DNA of 64,000 nucleotides from positions 15,324,001 to 15,388,000 of the forward strand of contig NC_092570.1 in assembly GCF_037975245.1 (NCBI RefSeq), written 5' to 3'. Made by a program: the position numbers and the translations under genes. Of the stretch, positions 1 to 13,744 are shown piece after piece. Under the pieces are notes generated by a model that saw only the letters and a list, made by a program, of their open reading frames with translations, was not told where the DNA came from and did not search any database. The first letter of the stretch is position 1. Every line of letters begins with the position of its first letter. This stretch comes from Apostichopus japonicus (taxonomy: Eukaryota; Echinodermata; Holothuroidea; Aspidochirotida; Stichopodidae).

Positions 1-1800
1 GTGTAAGTCAACAGGCCTTTTAATATGCGAGTATTTTACATTTACATTTACAAAATAACAATGGGAGAACTACTACATATATTTCCTTTGGGGATTTACT
101 GTGTTTAAGTCAATGGGGCAATTTTCTGGAGTAGGTTATCAAATAATATAGACAATACTTGCAATTAGTAACGAGGGGGACAAATGACCTAGAGAGTTAG
201 AGCAGTTTCCTTGATAATGTTAACAAGGTTCAAAGTTCACAGTTAGTTTTAAATACATTTCTCTCATATGCACGCCGGTAAAAAATTTAAAAAATATATA
301 TACTACTGTACAGCAAGAGACAACTTACAATATTAGTGAATACATATAAAAGACAACAATATAGTAAAAACTTTGTGGCAAATGAAACTAGTGACTGTTC
401 AGACATTTTGTTCACAACTGTACCAAAACAGAAAGACTGATAAATGCCTATAAATTCCAACAGATAAATCTTTGATGATGTTTTCAGACCTCCTGGTTCT
501 CCTTGTAAGGGTAAAATAAAAATGCTGGACAAACACCCATTATCCGTAATACTGTGACCCCCGGAGATGAGAACCTAGAACCGTGTTAAGAACATAAATC
601 TGTATCAGGAGTGACCTCATGAGAAAGATAAGGTCTTCACGAAGGACATTTGTTTTGATCCTGAAAGGTTGCCTATTATTATATTTAAACAACAGACAAT
701 TAGGACTTTGATTTAGGGAGATTTAAAATGCTCTGACGCGCGTAGATCTACAGCAGCGGCAATTGAAATGACAGGAGCAAAATCCTGATATAAATATATT
801 CTTATGAGTAAGACCAAGTTAACTCCCACACTCATTACTGATTGTTGAAAGACCCCAGCACATCTAAAACATAGTTGAAATATCTCTGCTTAAATGAAAA
901 CTTTCTTACCCCCAAGAATTGAATAATCTAAAGGTTATGGCTGGTAAGGTCATAGTGGCAAAGTTCTTCCACATCTTCGAATATTTTATTTTTAAATTGG
1001 AGACAATTTCGGAGACAGAGGTCTCGCGAATTAAAGATGAATTTTGACCAGGATTGGAACTTAAAGACATACAGTGACTGGACACCTTTTGTCGTAACCA
1101 AGAGATCAATCAGTGATAATGACAGTTAACTTCTCTGTGTTCTTTGGGTGAGAGGTGAATTACTAACCGTTTACAACCGGGAAATGTAAACTTTGTGTCC
1201 CACAATTCATGTTGTCATATTGTTAACTTTTCATTCCCACACCTTCGGAGTCGATACCTACCATCAGTCCTTAATGGATCCATTTTCATGGAGCAAACTA
1301 ACAAAGAAGAGGGGTACATGACAACAGACTTTAAGGGGCCCTATATCGACCTTCCACAGGCAAAAAATGGTTCCAAACCTAAATTTGATAATCTGAAACT
1401 TACCAATTTCTCAGGCCATCAGGTAATTGAGGATGATCAGTTGATAGGGACTTCTTCAGTGTCTTGAAGGTGGTCTCTATACTGGTTCTGTACTCCACTA
1501 ATGATCGGACATTTGTAAACTTTGTCAGGGTTGTCTGAGGAATAAAAATGTTGCGAATTGAGTTGCTGTTTTCTTTCTTCTTCTCTCTTTTTTTTTCTCT
1601 CCTACAGAGGTACAATAAAATATTAAGAAACTCCATTTCTTAAAGAAGCTAGACATAATTTTGTCTTCTATAATGGACAATATGATGCACTGTATGCTCT
1701 GAATTTTCAATACATTGTAGGAGTGTGCTTTTAATCTAATATCAGAGTAACTTTGGACGCTTACCCTAAGCTTATCTAAAAACGCGACATATACAGAAGC
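1..1800. other. No supported gene; probable 3' flank or intron of the neighbouring minus-strand gene
   Basis: Several weak open frames occur, but none has convincing start, splice and composition signals together. A pyrimidine-rich AG near 507-530 on the minus strand could open a short in-frame terminal exon of the 3.5-11.5 kb gene (about five codons to a TGA). I could not support it further. Confidence 0.3.
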
Positions 1801-1814
1801 TCCTGCATCTACTG

Positions 1815-2270
1815 CAGGTCTACAAGTATGAGTACCAGTACAAAGCGATCTGTACCAGTGAGAGTACATGGAATTTGTTTTCTCCAAGTACGAGAACAAA
1901 ACGATATGTGCTAGTGAAGGTACATGGATTTTGTTTCTCCAAGTACCAGTACAAAGCGATCTGTACCAGTGAGAGTACATGGAATTTGTTTTCTCCAAGT
2001 ACGAGAACAAAACGATATGTGCTAGTGAAGGTACATGGATTTTGTTTCTCCAAGTACAAGTACAAAACGATCTGTACCAGTGAGAGCACATGGATTTTTT
2101 TCCTCCAAGTATGAGTACAAAGCAATGAGAACCAATGAGAGTACATGGAATTTGTTTCTCCAAGTACAAGTACAAAGCGATGTGTACCGGTATGAGTACA
2201 TGAAATTTGTATACGAGTACAATGTCCTGAGTACCAGTACAAGTACAGAGAAATGTACTCCAGTACAGAC
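1815..2270. repeat. 56-bp GTAC-rich minisatellite, about eight copies
   Basis: A unit of about 56 bp repeats with moderate divergence. It is marked by TCTCCAAGTAC near its start and GTACATGGA near its end. Neighbouring units alternate between two subtypes, giving a higher-order period of about 112 bp. Each unit holds several GTAC palindromes. Long open frames through it on both strands (257 codons on the minus strand) are by-products of the repeat and not genes. Confidence 0.85.
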
Positions 2271-2299
2271 TGAAGTACGAGTAATGGCCCACATACAAG

Positions 2300-3560
2300 T
2301 GTGCGTGTAAGACAACAAATACTTCATCAAGTGAGTAGGCTTATAAATCGGGTGATGGCACACTTTGGGGTCAGAAAGAATTAATTCACAGCACGATGAA
2401 CTCACTGGTGAATGAAATGTGGGAGGACGTTTTGTTAAGTTGGCACGGCACTAGGGTTCTAGGATTTTTCAACACAAACACACTACTTTCAATATAAGTG
2501 ACATGTTTGTCTTCCAAAACCAGCACACAACAAATAAAACTAGCAGTTTCTTGCAGTTTAGTAGCCCCTGAGTAGTTTTGTAGTCCTCCACACCATTTTG
2601 ACCGGCATTATATGTTCTCTTTACAAAGTTGTTGATAAAGCAAGAATATATTCTTTACAAAAAGGACTAAATCCTTTGGAAATAAAGTACCTCATTATGG
2701 TAATATGATTGTAGGGAACAGGTAATTCACAGTAAAAAGTGACCACATAGGCCTGTATGATCGTGATCTTTATGTGTGTGTTTATAAAGGAACGCACATT
2801 AACAACGTTTAAGCTCATAAATTGTATCTAAACAGTTACTCTTCATCTACATTACCTTCGTTGGGACCTAGAAACCAAAATGGATACATTAAAACAGTAA
2901 AACAATCAATGGAATGATATTATCAATTAATTGCTACTTTGCATTGAATAATGCTCAGTAGTTTTGCTATTAAACAATTACCAACAGAGTGTACAGATTG
3001 CAAATAGAATGCGGACAGGTCCGAAAGTTCGTAAAAATAACAATTACGAAATGCAGGCTGTTAAAGGACACAGAAACCCAACCCATCATTATTGGTCTAT
3101 TTGATTTTAGAGAAATACTGTCATGACCAACTTCCCCCAAAACAGCTAAGAAAAATCTGGTTCTTTTTGGAAGATATCCCAGATTTGATGTTCTCTTTAA
3201 CACACAAGGCTGAAGACTTGATCAAGTTTAAAGTTGTTCAAGTATAAAGACTTTATCAAGTCTAAATATGAAATATTTGATCCATGTTTGCTTCAGTTTT
3301 TTTTTTTATGTTTTTTTTATATGTTTTTATAACAACAATTATTTTCTGTAATGAAGATGGGTTTTGCAAATGCTGAATCTAAAATATTGAACCCTCTTAA
3401 TATGACCGTATGATGTCATTGGTTTCCATGTCAACACTATTAAAATCCTACTTTGAAAACATTTTAAAAAAAATAGAGAGAAAGTAAAAGTTTTACAAAA
3501 TGAAAGCTAAAATGAAAGCCAAAGATGATGATGATAGGGGCTGTTTTGCATTAATTTACT
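2300..3560. other. Non-coding, intron or 3' flank
   Basis: No exon of the upstream gene could be fixed here. A minus-strand TTTGGTTTCTAG/GTAATG pair near 2853-2870 would delimit a 12-nt micro-exon, and a weak AG near 3213 opens a short frame. Both are too weak to call. Confidence 0.3.
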
Positions 3561-3563
3561 CAC

Positions 3564-6500
3564 ATATAACAAGGCCACTTGGTGTGCAATGTACTTATGA
3601 TTATGTAACTTCTCACAATCTGACTGGATTTGCTGGCACAAACTGGTAATCTGATTCAAGCTGGCCAGGTGGGCAAAATGTGCTGGAAAGTAGAAACCAA
3701 ATAAAAATTGCAAGTATCATCCAAAAAGACTACTAAATGAATTTCTACAAATAATTTAAAACATTACAACTTCTCATGATAATCAAAGTTGATCATAATA
3801 ATATTTTGTACCGCAAGTTAACAAGAAAATTTTTGCCTTGAATGTATACAGTTGGCTTGAAGCTTTCACTGTATGTGAGAAAGCAGTCCTATTAAAGCAC
3901 AAATGTGGAATTTACTCAAGTTTAAGAATCAAATTGAGAAGTTTACACAATGATATCAGTACCCACAAAGCAGGAATCTGGATTTGACTCAGCTTCAGGA
4001 ATCATGCTGAGAAGCATGAACAATGATATCAGTACCCACAAAGCAGGAATCTGGATTTCACTCCGCTTCAGGAATCATGCCGAGAAGCACATACAAATGA
4101 TACTAGTACCCACAAAGCAGGAATATGGATTTGACTTAGCTTCAGGAATCATTCTGAGATAGCATGTACAATGATATCAGTACCCACAAAGAAGGAATAT
4201 GGATTCCACTCAGCTTCAGGAATCATGCTGAGAAGCATGAACAATGATATCAGTACCCACAAAGCAGGAATCTGGATTTGACTCCGCTTCAGGAATCATG
4301 CCGAGAAGCACATACAAATGATACTAGTACCCACAAAGCAGGAATATGGATTTGACTTAGCTTCAGGAATCATTCTGAGATAGCATGTACAATGATATCA
4401 GTACCCACAAAGAAGGAATATGGATTCCACTCAGCTTCAGGAATCATGCTGAGAAGCATGAACAATGATATCAGTACCCACAAAGCAGGAATCTGGCTTT
4501 GACTCCGCTTCAGGAATCATTCTGAGATAGCATGTACAATGATATCAGTACCCACAAAGAAGGAATATGGATTCCACTCAGCTTCAGGAATCATGCTGAG
4601 AAGCATTAACAGTGATATCAGTACCCACAAAGCAAGAGAAACTGGATTTGACTCCGCTTCAGGAATCATGCCGAGAAGCACATACAAATGATACTAGTAC
4701 CCACAAAGCAGGAATATGGATTTCTCTCAGCTTCAGGAATCATACTGAGAAGCATATACAAATGATATCAGTACCCACAAAGCAGGAATCTGGCTTTGAA
4801 TCAGCTTCAGGAATCAGGCTGAGAAGCACATACAATGATATCGGTACCCACACAACAGGAATCTGGCTTTGAATCAGCTTCAGGAATCATTCTGAGAAGC
4901 ACATACAAATGATATCAGTACCCACACAGCAGGAATATGGATTTCACTCAGCTTCAAGAATCATGCTGAGAAGCATATACAAATGATACCAGTATCCACA
5001 AAGCATGAATCTGGCTTTGAATCGGCTTCAGGAATCATCCTACTAAACACTGCTAAGTTTCTTACCATCCACAGATGTTGATTTGATGTCGGGAGGTATA
5101 ACATGGGGATCTTCTGCTACTTTTGCTGCCCGTGGGAACATCAGTGCCAGTCCAGTCATATTGAGGTACTCCTACAAAAAGGGAGTAACACAATAAATTA
5201 GCATGCCCAATTGTCACCTACTGAAGACATCATCTACTGCAAGAAGAGAAAATTAATACACATCTGATTCCCCTCTAAATTGATTCCTCCACCCACACAC
5301 CACTCTCCCCCTGCCCCACCAACAACAGCAGCAAGTGAAAAAAGTTTCAATTGCCTGGCTGTTTATTAATTTGTCCTTTACTCTTGCCAAAGCTTGACAA
5401 TCTCTGCACAATTTACTATTTTGACCTAGATATAAATTTGCTGTGGTTATGTCACTACTAGAGGTATGCAAACACTATGCCCATAAGTCCTTTCCCTCTA
5501 TCCACCACATGCCCCCTACCTTCACCCTCCCCCCCCCCTTACGGACTTCTATATAAAAATATATTGGAAGAATACCTGAATAGATTATATAGCCATAAAG
5601 CCAAAGTGACTTCATATAAGGTATCAAATCAAGTAATAATATTATTTTTTTTAATTGATGACAAATGGGACATTTAAGAATATTGTAAGCAGTTCCAAAA
5701 TTGGTTGCATTTTTTGCATATTATATCCCATCTAAGATGCTGTGCATCTTGTGTATTCACTCCCTCTCTCTCTCATTGTGAATGTAATATGTACAAGAAT
5801 AAGTTACTCACTGGTACGGTAGGTGAAGGTTTGGGTAGGCACTGCAGTACTTTCTCAACTTTGTCCAAAATTAGATTTGCTGCAAATTAAAAAGAGAAGG
5901 GGAAAAACAACGTTTCAGCTATACAGTGTATTAGAGACAAACAGTGAAGAAGACCTTTATTATCAACATCGAGTTGTTAGGAATTGTTTTGAGTAATGTC
6001 CAGAAAAAAGAATATAGGCAACACTTTGCATATAAAAAGGTACATTTTCACGTATAGCACTGTGCTTTAATTTACCGACGTTACACAACATGCATGATGC
6101 ACTGGAGTTTAAGCATTCTTTACGTTAAACAAAGGGCTTTATACTTAATAATGAGGTTACAAAGTAGTGGGATGAAACGAAATGTCCTAAAATAAAAAAT
6201 AAATAAAAAAATCATCGTGGAAGGCCAGTATCGCTTCACAAAATGTTGCACGAAAATGGTCAAATTGCTATACAAGTCCAAAGATGTAATAGCAGTTTTT
6301 CATACAGGAAAATATAGTGTTTTATAAGAGGAATTTCGGATCCTTCAGAACAGCTGCACAAAGTTTGAACGAAAAATTATTCCCCAAAGGCAGTTTATTT
6401 TATGACCCTTAAGGTGCATATGAGGGGGAAGCTACATGGCTTATAACTTTCACTTCACTTTGGGTGGCTCTCCAATATGACAGCATTAGCTCAGTTAGGA

Positions 6501-9500
6501 CTCGTTTTGACAATCTAACAGACCATTTCAAATGGCAGAAAACATTAATATTCATTTGGATGAAAATCCTACTGGACCTTTAATTTTAGCCAGACTTGTA
6601 CCAACCACATCCCAGAATCCTCCAGAATTGTTATTTCCAATGCTATCTCTTTTATAGACTCGACCCTAGCACTGTGACCCCTCATAACCCTAGTACAAAC
6701 TTGTATCTGAAAACTTTAACTCTTAACCAAAGAAATTTCTCCAATTTTGTTTATGGGTGGTAACATAAGTTAAGCGATCTAGGAGGGGATGGTCCCTTTG
6801 TCTCTGCTTATGTCGCACATGGACAAATAACAATTCTTTCAAATTCAACAAATGGTAGAGAGGACACTAGAGGACTATGGTCAGTACATATGTCATTTTA
6901 CAGTCACTCACTATCGTGTACTAAAAAAACAATTGCAATATTCATTAATTGCAATTCTGTTTGTTAAGACAGTATGTGACAAAGATCCCCCAAATCATCT
7001 GTTATTTGTAGCTGGATTTTATGAAACTTGTTTATATGTACTGCATAAGCTATAGTTTAATTAATGTCATGATAATTAATGAAACTGTGAGAGGTTTGCA
7101 TCCAAGTTAGTTCAACCGGGGAATATGATATAACACAGGACGATAGGTGGGGTGTCTACTTCCTTTTTTCTTTGATGGGACAGAGGGAGGGGAGGGGAGG
7201 GTAGGGCAGATCAGAGCCAAACAAAACAAGATGTAGAAATTACTGTACCTGTGGTTTTACCAAGGTAATAATGAACATCGCATTCTGCTCTTAAAGTTCC
7301 CATAGTACTGATGTTAAGGTCAAATGTACAAAAATAAACACTGGTTTACTATTGATAATATGTAGTTTGAATAATCACAATCTCTTTTAAATTCAAAATA
7401 TTAGTATATCTTCAATTTTAGAATTCAATTTAATCCAAACCTTGCGTTCCGAAAGTGTTGCTGTAGTTTCTCTTTCTGCCTCTGAACCCTGGTTTCTGAG
7501 TTGTCTGTCAAAAATCAAGAAGAAAAAAGTTCAGAATTTAAGTAAAAGAAAAGCATATCCTGCTTAGGTATATAACCAAGTTGTATCTACATTTATACAA
7601 AAGTATTAGACTTTTGGTACAGTGAAGAGGTAGACATTGAGGTTTGTCAGCTGAGTGTCAAGATCAACATCTGAAGCAAACCATTTTCAAGAGGTGAGTT
7701 TACGGTGATTGGCTACAGTCTGTAAGTCGTTTCGCAGCACAGACAGCCTAAACACAGAGATATTTTATTTTGAGATATTTTGTTTCTTTGTCACAGTGTT
7801 ACTTTCTTTTAAGGATGACATACAATTAAACCAGCCAATGTGGGAAAGTATTGAAGGAAGACACCATAAATCCTGACAGAAGGGTGTTATATGGTACACT
7901 TGAGGTCAGAGTTGACCCTACCATCCCAAATTAGCAGGATGTTGGGTGTTCACTAATCTCAGTGCTTTTATATGTGTGAGGAGGTGTTGAGGGAGGAGTT
8001 TGGGGTGGGGAAGGAGGCCTTGGTACAACAGTCGACATGCAGAACACAATACTGTCAAGTACAGTAAAGCAGGGGTGGGGGATCCTTTGTGTACATAAGA
8101 GAAATAGGCTAAGGAGTAACAGGCTAAGACCACTTTCTTTCTTCTGGTATCAATGTTATGGAAATGCAATCACCCGTACTATATAATATAACACACTGCC
8201 AATATAAGAGGAAATAAAAGCATCTGCAGGGCGAATTTTTAACGGTCGTCGGGCCGTCTGATATGACCAAATTTCTGTTCGGACGACCTCAATCAGCTTT
8301 GGAGGTCTCCCGGAGGACAACCGGTTGTTTCCATCCAATTCAGATTGCATTGCAATTACTGTATGGTCAATACCGTACACGAACAAGGTAAATATTAAAG
8401 ATTGGTATCACCCTCCATCACTTCTGAGATACTCAATATAATACAAAAATAGTGGTAGGCCTGTGATCCACCCTAAGGAGAGTATTACTGGCCCACAGCT
8501 GGTGTTCTATTCACCAAACCTACAGTACATATCTCTCTTACAGTGTAAATATTGGTCATTCTTTGCTATTTTGCTACATTTTTTTCGTCAACCATATTTC
8601 CTGTTCAGGCAACTCTCCCCCCCCCCCCCCTCTCCAAAAAATTAAAAGGGTGACCCACTTGTCTGGAGGAAAACCAGAAGAAAAAAATTAATAAAATTTT
8701 GTCCTGTTCATACTGTTTTCTATGTTATACACAATATTCTTTTCCTTCTCATAGAATTCATCATCGAAACACACTGATACCTCATGGTACTCTCGTTGGC
8801 AAAGCAGTTCCAGCTGAGAGCAAAAGGTCATGACCTCTATAACCAGGTCAGGTCCGGACATGGCGACTTCCCACAATGATTCATGAAGCCTGAGTTCCAC
8901 TGTGCATAGGAATATGAAAATTAATACAATATGACAAAAGACAAATAAAATTTTACTATGTATACATCAAGTCCAGAGTCAAATTTTTTTTAACATTTTG
9001 AAAAACAACCCAAAAGATTTGTGATGTTTTGCATAATAAATTAACTCGGTACAACCAAATGTTCACAATGAACGATGAAAGGGAATATTTTAGTTCCTTT
9101 TGTTTTACAATCATGATTTTACCTGAATGAGTGTCTTATCTTCACTTAATACAGAATACAAGAAATAGTAAGCAGTATATAATTGAAAAAATGTTGAAGT
9201 TAACTTAACATTGGACGACAAGGTAATGCTAACAGCATAATGTCAAAGTTAAGAACTTTTTAGCAAACTTGGCTCTGAAGTGGAGGGGACCCTATATTTT
9301 GCAAGTTAAGCTGTCTCCTGTAACTTAAGTTAATATTGCAGTCTTCACTTAAGAGGTGGGAGTTGTAGGGTTAGCAGGCCTCGACCAATAATCACCAACT
9401 CGCCAATGGCAAGTACAATTTGGCGGCTGGCCAGTACAAAATGCATTACGCTCCACACTTCGGCTGGTTGCTCATTCGCTCGTGAACTGCCTTTAAACGA

Positions 9501-11532
9501 TAGGCTTGCTATTAATTTGTCAGCCAATCAACATAGGTCCTATTGCCTAATGTTACGCAACATTATCAAGCCCACTGTTACAAGTACGGTCTTACGGAAC
9601 AGCTCTGTTCACCAGCGCATAAGTAATTTGACACTGAATAATGCACGTGTAGCCAAAATGGAAGAAAAGAAACAGAAATAAAATGTGTTTACCACAACCA
9701 GGTGTAGCAAGTTGTGTATCCAGCGGTACAAAAGGAAAATAGTCAGTAGGTAACCGCAAACAAGATAAGGCCTTCTGTACCTGACCATAACTAAGAAATT
9801 GTCTTTAGTCACCCATCCCAATTCACAACACAGTGATAAGAGGCATAGCTTTGGCTTTTTTCCCCAAACTTTCAGTATTACCAATTTACTATGACAACAA
9901 ATTGCGAAGCACAATGAATGAAGCAACTGTCTTACTATGCATAATGCTCCACATATGTACAGTACATAATTACACTCATTAGAATAGTTACTGTACTGTT
10001 AAAGTGCAAATAAGTAATTGTTGCTTTGTGTCACAAGGGTTTTTCTTCATATATTTTGTATCCTAAATTGAAAGTTTTTGTTTTGGGAACAATTATTTGT
10101 TATTTTTTGCCCCCTCCCTTCCTTCAAATGATGCAACTTGATTCAACACCATCATTTAATCATTTTTCTAAAGAAGTTTTTGCGGAAACCGTAGAGGAAA
10201 AAAGAACTTCTGTTTAAAAACAGAACCAAAGGAAAAAATCCTGTATATTTGTACCAAAAGTTTCTAAGTATCACAATTTAACTACTGTCTGAGCTTTGGT
10301 TGTTTTTGACTTATCAGCACACAATTAATATATAGCCTATCCCACTTGAAAATTGTTAGCTTTAATTGTAGTGAACTTGAAGCAAGTTCAAATCGTAGTT
10401 TAATTTTCAATGACCAATGTCAATGGGAGTTAACTGTGTGAAATGGCCCACTACTTTTACGTAAATTATGTATGGGGATATTGCACTTTTTTCAAGTTTT
10501 AAACACTTTAGAAGAATCCCAATTAAATAGATCGTTTTGCTGTAACCAACAAACATAATCCACAGTGGTAGCCTAATTCAGGCCATATTACATAGGCCAA
10601 TATCACTCTAACAATTAGCAATAAAAAGTGGCGAGTAGAATTATTGCCTCAGTCACCAGTTGGAAAAGTTGTTTTAAAAGTATTTGTCAAGGCCTGAGGG
10701 TTAGGAATTTAACTTTTATGTGGAGTAGTTGTATTGTATTGCACACTACAAATGTCATTGTATTATATGTTGAGCAGTATAATGTAGCCTGCAAATGCAC
10801 CGCTGTGATGATGAACAGAATACAATCAGTAGAGCGCAGACTTTTTAAATGTTGTACTCCTATCTCTCACTTCTCTTTAACTTAAGAACACAGGATAGCA
10901 TTTGCAACCCTTTGGAAGCTACCTTGATCTGCTCCTTGAATTTGCAATGCACTCCATCTATCTGATCAGACTGTGCTATAAAAACAGTACTTCTTACATG
11001 AAGAAAGAACGCCATGACCCAGTACTGGCAGTAGCCTAGTACAGTACTAAAGTACTAAGTACAGCCTACAGGCATATACTTCTACAGAATTTGTCCAGGT
11101 TATCACGAATACATATTAAAATATATATAAACTATAGACGTCTATAGTTATAAAGCCTTGTTATGGTGCTCGACGTATAATGTATCAGACTGCATAAGTT
11201 TAAATTTAGCAAAACTTTAAATTTACATTTGCTGCATATAATTTTAGCCTAGGCATCACCTAACGCTAGGCTGTACACAAGACATATGCATGGCTAGCGT
11301 TAGGCTAACGTAGAGACGCATCGTTAAGAATGCACTAGGCCTAACAAAGAATGAGTTCGAACTTCGAAGCTTGTTCAGTAAACATAGTAAACTATTTTAA
11401 TTCCATTCTTGATGAAATTATCAATCTAAGACCTGTCTAAAACTTCTCTTTCGATTCAAAGTTCTCACCTTTGTACTCAGGGCTGTAAGAATAAGGGACT
11501 CGTAAAGGTACAGCATCCAAGGGTTGCGCCAT
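3564..11532 (-). CDS. Conserved-looking multi-exon gene, unidentified (six exons, 3' end not found)
   Basis: Exons read on the minus strand: 11532-11469, 8899-8781, 7504-7441, 5879-5812, 5171-5066 and 3682-3564. Each is bounded by AG/GT sites (donors GTGAGA, GTATCA, GTTTGG, GTGAGT, GTAAGA, GTGAGT), and intron phases match at all five joins (1, 0, 1, 0, 1). The model gives 180 codons beginning MAQPLDAVPLRVPYSYSPEY. Exon 2 is a Leu/Glu-rich, probably helical segment. Exon 3 is basic (GFRGRKRNYSNTF). Exon 4 is helical and ends in a Pro-rich linker (LPKPSPTVP). Exons 5-6 look helical (TGLALMFPRAAKVAEDP; HKYIAHQVALLY). There is no signal peptide or membrane segment. It looks like an intracellular helical protein of a conserved family, but I do not recognise it. 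The 3' terminal exon was not placed. Five phase-compatible joins in a row make chance very unlikely. Confidence 0.85.
3945..5040. repeat. 73-bp minisatellite, about 15 tandem copies, in the last visible intron
   Basis: The unit of about 73 bp begins CAATGATATCAGTACCCACA and contains CAGCTTCAGGAATCATGCTG. Copies differ at a handful of positions, and blocks of two or three units recur together, as expected from unequal exchange. The array lies between exons 5 and 6 of the minus-strand gene and ends about 25 bp from the exon 5 donor. The unit length is not a multiple of three, and short frames inside it are incidental. Confidence 0.9.
5900..7430. other. Intron 3 of the minus-strand gene
   Basis: No exon-like signal was seen between exons 3 and 4. 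It includes a short purine-rich G run near 7186-7205. Confidence 0.5.
9000..11460. other. Intron 1 of the minus-strand gene
   Basis: AT-rich with no exon supported on either strand. A patch at 9370-9560 with several CCAAT/ATTGG boxes and higher GC could be regulatory or an old repeat, but I see no transcript structure. Confidence 0.4.
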
Positions 11533-12344
11533 TTTTGGACAGTAACTGTTTCTAAATGTGTGTAAAATATTAGGTGGAAAGGTGACTGCTAACTTCATGT
11601 TTCATTTTCAAAGGGTGGCACAACAATATCAAAAAAGTTATCTGAGCGATAACACACGTTTGGATTTTTGTTAGTTTTTAGAATGTATAGAAACTTGTGG
11701 AAAATAGCTCTTGTTGCATATTGTCAATGACTGCACATTTACGACATTCGAACTAAGTAATATTTACACATAATTGGATACCCCGATCTAGTTCAATACA
11801 CACCTAGGTCGTAATAACAACATGGGCTGCTGCTAAATAAGAGAGGTGCAACTGAACTGTCAACAAGCTATAATGCATTACCTCTAAACCTTTGTATCAG
11901 GTATTTTTTCCTGGTCAAACTCAGTATACCACGCACAGCTCTGCGTGCTTTGGACTGCACAGTTCCAACATACAATTACATAATATTGTTAATCAGGGAT
12001 ATTACAGACAATTTGAAATTATACCTGCCTTCTCGTAATATCTGATAAAGTAGGAGAGAGTGAAAGAATTAGGGGGGGGGGGGGAATAAGGAACTCAGTG
12101 AGTCAATTTTCAAGAGAGTTTTTTTACGCGAAATAGATTTTATGTTCACGTGTAAAGTATGTATTGTAAATCCCCCCCCCCCCCCCCGCCTCGTTTATTC
12201 AATGTTTTATGTTTATCGCATTTCTTGAAAGTAACTAATTCTTCAAGATTGAAAACTAAAACTAATCAATTAAATTGGGTTTATCCTCAAACAGGGACGA
12301 GAAAACAACCCCGTTAATACTTCTACACTAAATGCATATACTTA

Positions 12345-12850
12345 AGTCATGACGCCGTAAAGAAAAACTTAATCAATAGAAAATAATTTGAACGAATTCA
12401 GGATTGATGAGTTGTAGAGCGCCACATGACGAAGAAACCTGTAATTGGTAAAAGAGACAGCAAAAACTTCAAGTATTGTCATTTCAATAATACCGGAAAT
12501 AATTATACATATTTACTGACATTCTACACATTTTAAGTAATATCCGTTTCGATCGGTACAGTTACCTACTATAACGCATAAACTGATGTTAAGTTATATT
12601 ATTGTTTTGTCTTGAAGGAGTATGGGTGCGCATTGGGGGTGGGGGAGGGGGTGGGGAGTGTTAGCGAGGTGACATGGTCCATACGCATTTTGCTACTGAT
12701 GAATTTTCCTTTATAATCCCCTCTCAAATATTGGGTGCAGTACATTCTGTTATGATCGGTTTTCCAGTTTCTCGAGTCTCCCGTTTATAATTTAATAATT
12801 CTGAAGAAAGTGAAGTTACCCCCTCTATTAAGTTTACCAGTTTACCAGAC
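12345..12850. repeat. Segmental duplication, copy 1 (with about 185-bp insertion)
   Basis: Positions 12345-12600 and 12785-12850 match 15175-15470 closely (shared strings include GTTGTAGAGCGCCACATG and AATATCCGTTTCGATCGGTA). The intervening 12600-12785, which contains a G-rich run, has no counterpart in copy 2. Both copies are in the same orientation. Confidence 0.8.
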
Positions 12851-13614
12851 TGATGTTAAAGGGGAAATAGAAGCTATAAACTTTTCTGCTTAGAGAATAC
12901 CGTTTTGCAGTACACTCTTTTCGACAGAAGCAACACGAATGCTCGAAAACATTTCTTTCAACCTTAAAAATCGATTTAATTGCCACCCATGCATGGCATT
13001 CGCCAATTTGTTTGAATTCCGACAGTTCCCGCTTGTTTCGTGACGTAAGCGAGCCGCGTTACGCATTTCAACACATTACATTTCCTTGGCGTCGCTCGCG
13101 ATAACGAAGGCAATATGTAGTCAAATGTTTCTTCTGAAACACTTCCGGACTCTGGAATTTGGGGATAAAAAGAGAACATGGATGGATGCATTTGGACTTG
13201 ACTGCTTGCTATCAAATCGATCCTGAATACACAGTGGTGGAACTGAGACAATCAGACCTAGAGCTTGCTAAACAGATCGCATCTGTGCCCGACAGTGGCA
13301 TTTACTATATGTTGCTAGTATACTGCCAACACTAGTAACAGTTCTGCGACGGAGGGGTACGCCTTTTGTGCCTTTAGTACGTTCTATTTTCCCTGGAAAC
13401 CTTCTCCCGTCAGGAATAACATAATATCGTTTTCCCTTCCCCGCTTATTTTTCACCTCTCTTGTTTACACAACCAAATAATTGGTACTACGACATTTTGC
13501 ACCAACTTCCGAAAAATCTCGGACAACAAGTGTACAATGTATATGCAGAGAAAGGCATTTAACTTACGATGTGGCTTACTGACGTGTTTTTTTTTAAGCG
13601 CCCTCGTCATATAA

Positions 13615-13629
13615 TGGCCGCCAACAAGG
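13615..13629 (+). CDS. Possible tiny first coding exon (MAANK), plus strand
   Basis: ATGGCCGCCAACAAG is followed directly by GTAGGT, a good splice donor. Local GC is higher than the surroundings and the first codons resemble common animal N-termini. No continuing exon was found in the next kilobases, so this could be chance. Confidence 0.25.
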
Positions 13630-13744
13630 TAGGTTTGAAATAATAGTTAGAACTTCCTGAAAATTCGGGGGAAAGGTAGTTTTGACTAGTTGTTTCACAT
13701 AGGGTGTAAGAATATTAGTCTCTACTATGAGGTCACTACAAAAC

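Noticed and set aside
1525-2405. Long overlapping minus-strand ORFs (up to 257 codons)
   Set aside because: They read through the 56-bp minisatellite, and similar frames are open on both strands.
2853-2870. 12-nt micro-exon candidate in the minus-strand gene
   Set aside because: It would keep frame, but the donor is weak and such short exons cannot be judged by eye.
3950-4872. ORFs with repeated ISVPTKQE-like peptides
   Set aside because: They arise from the 73-bp intronic minisatellite, whose unit is not a multiple of three, so no long repeat protein is encoded.
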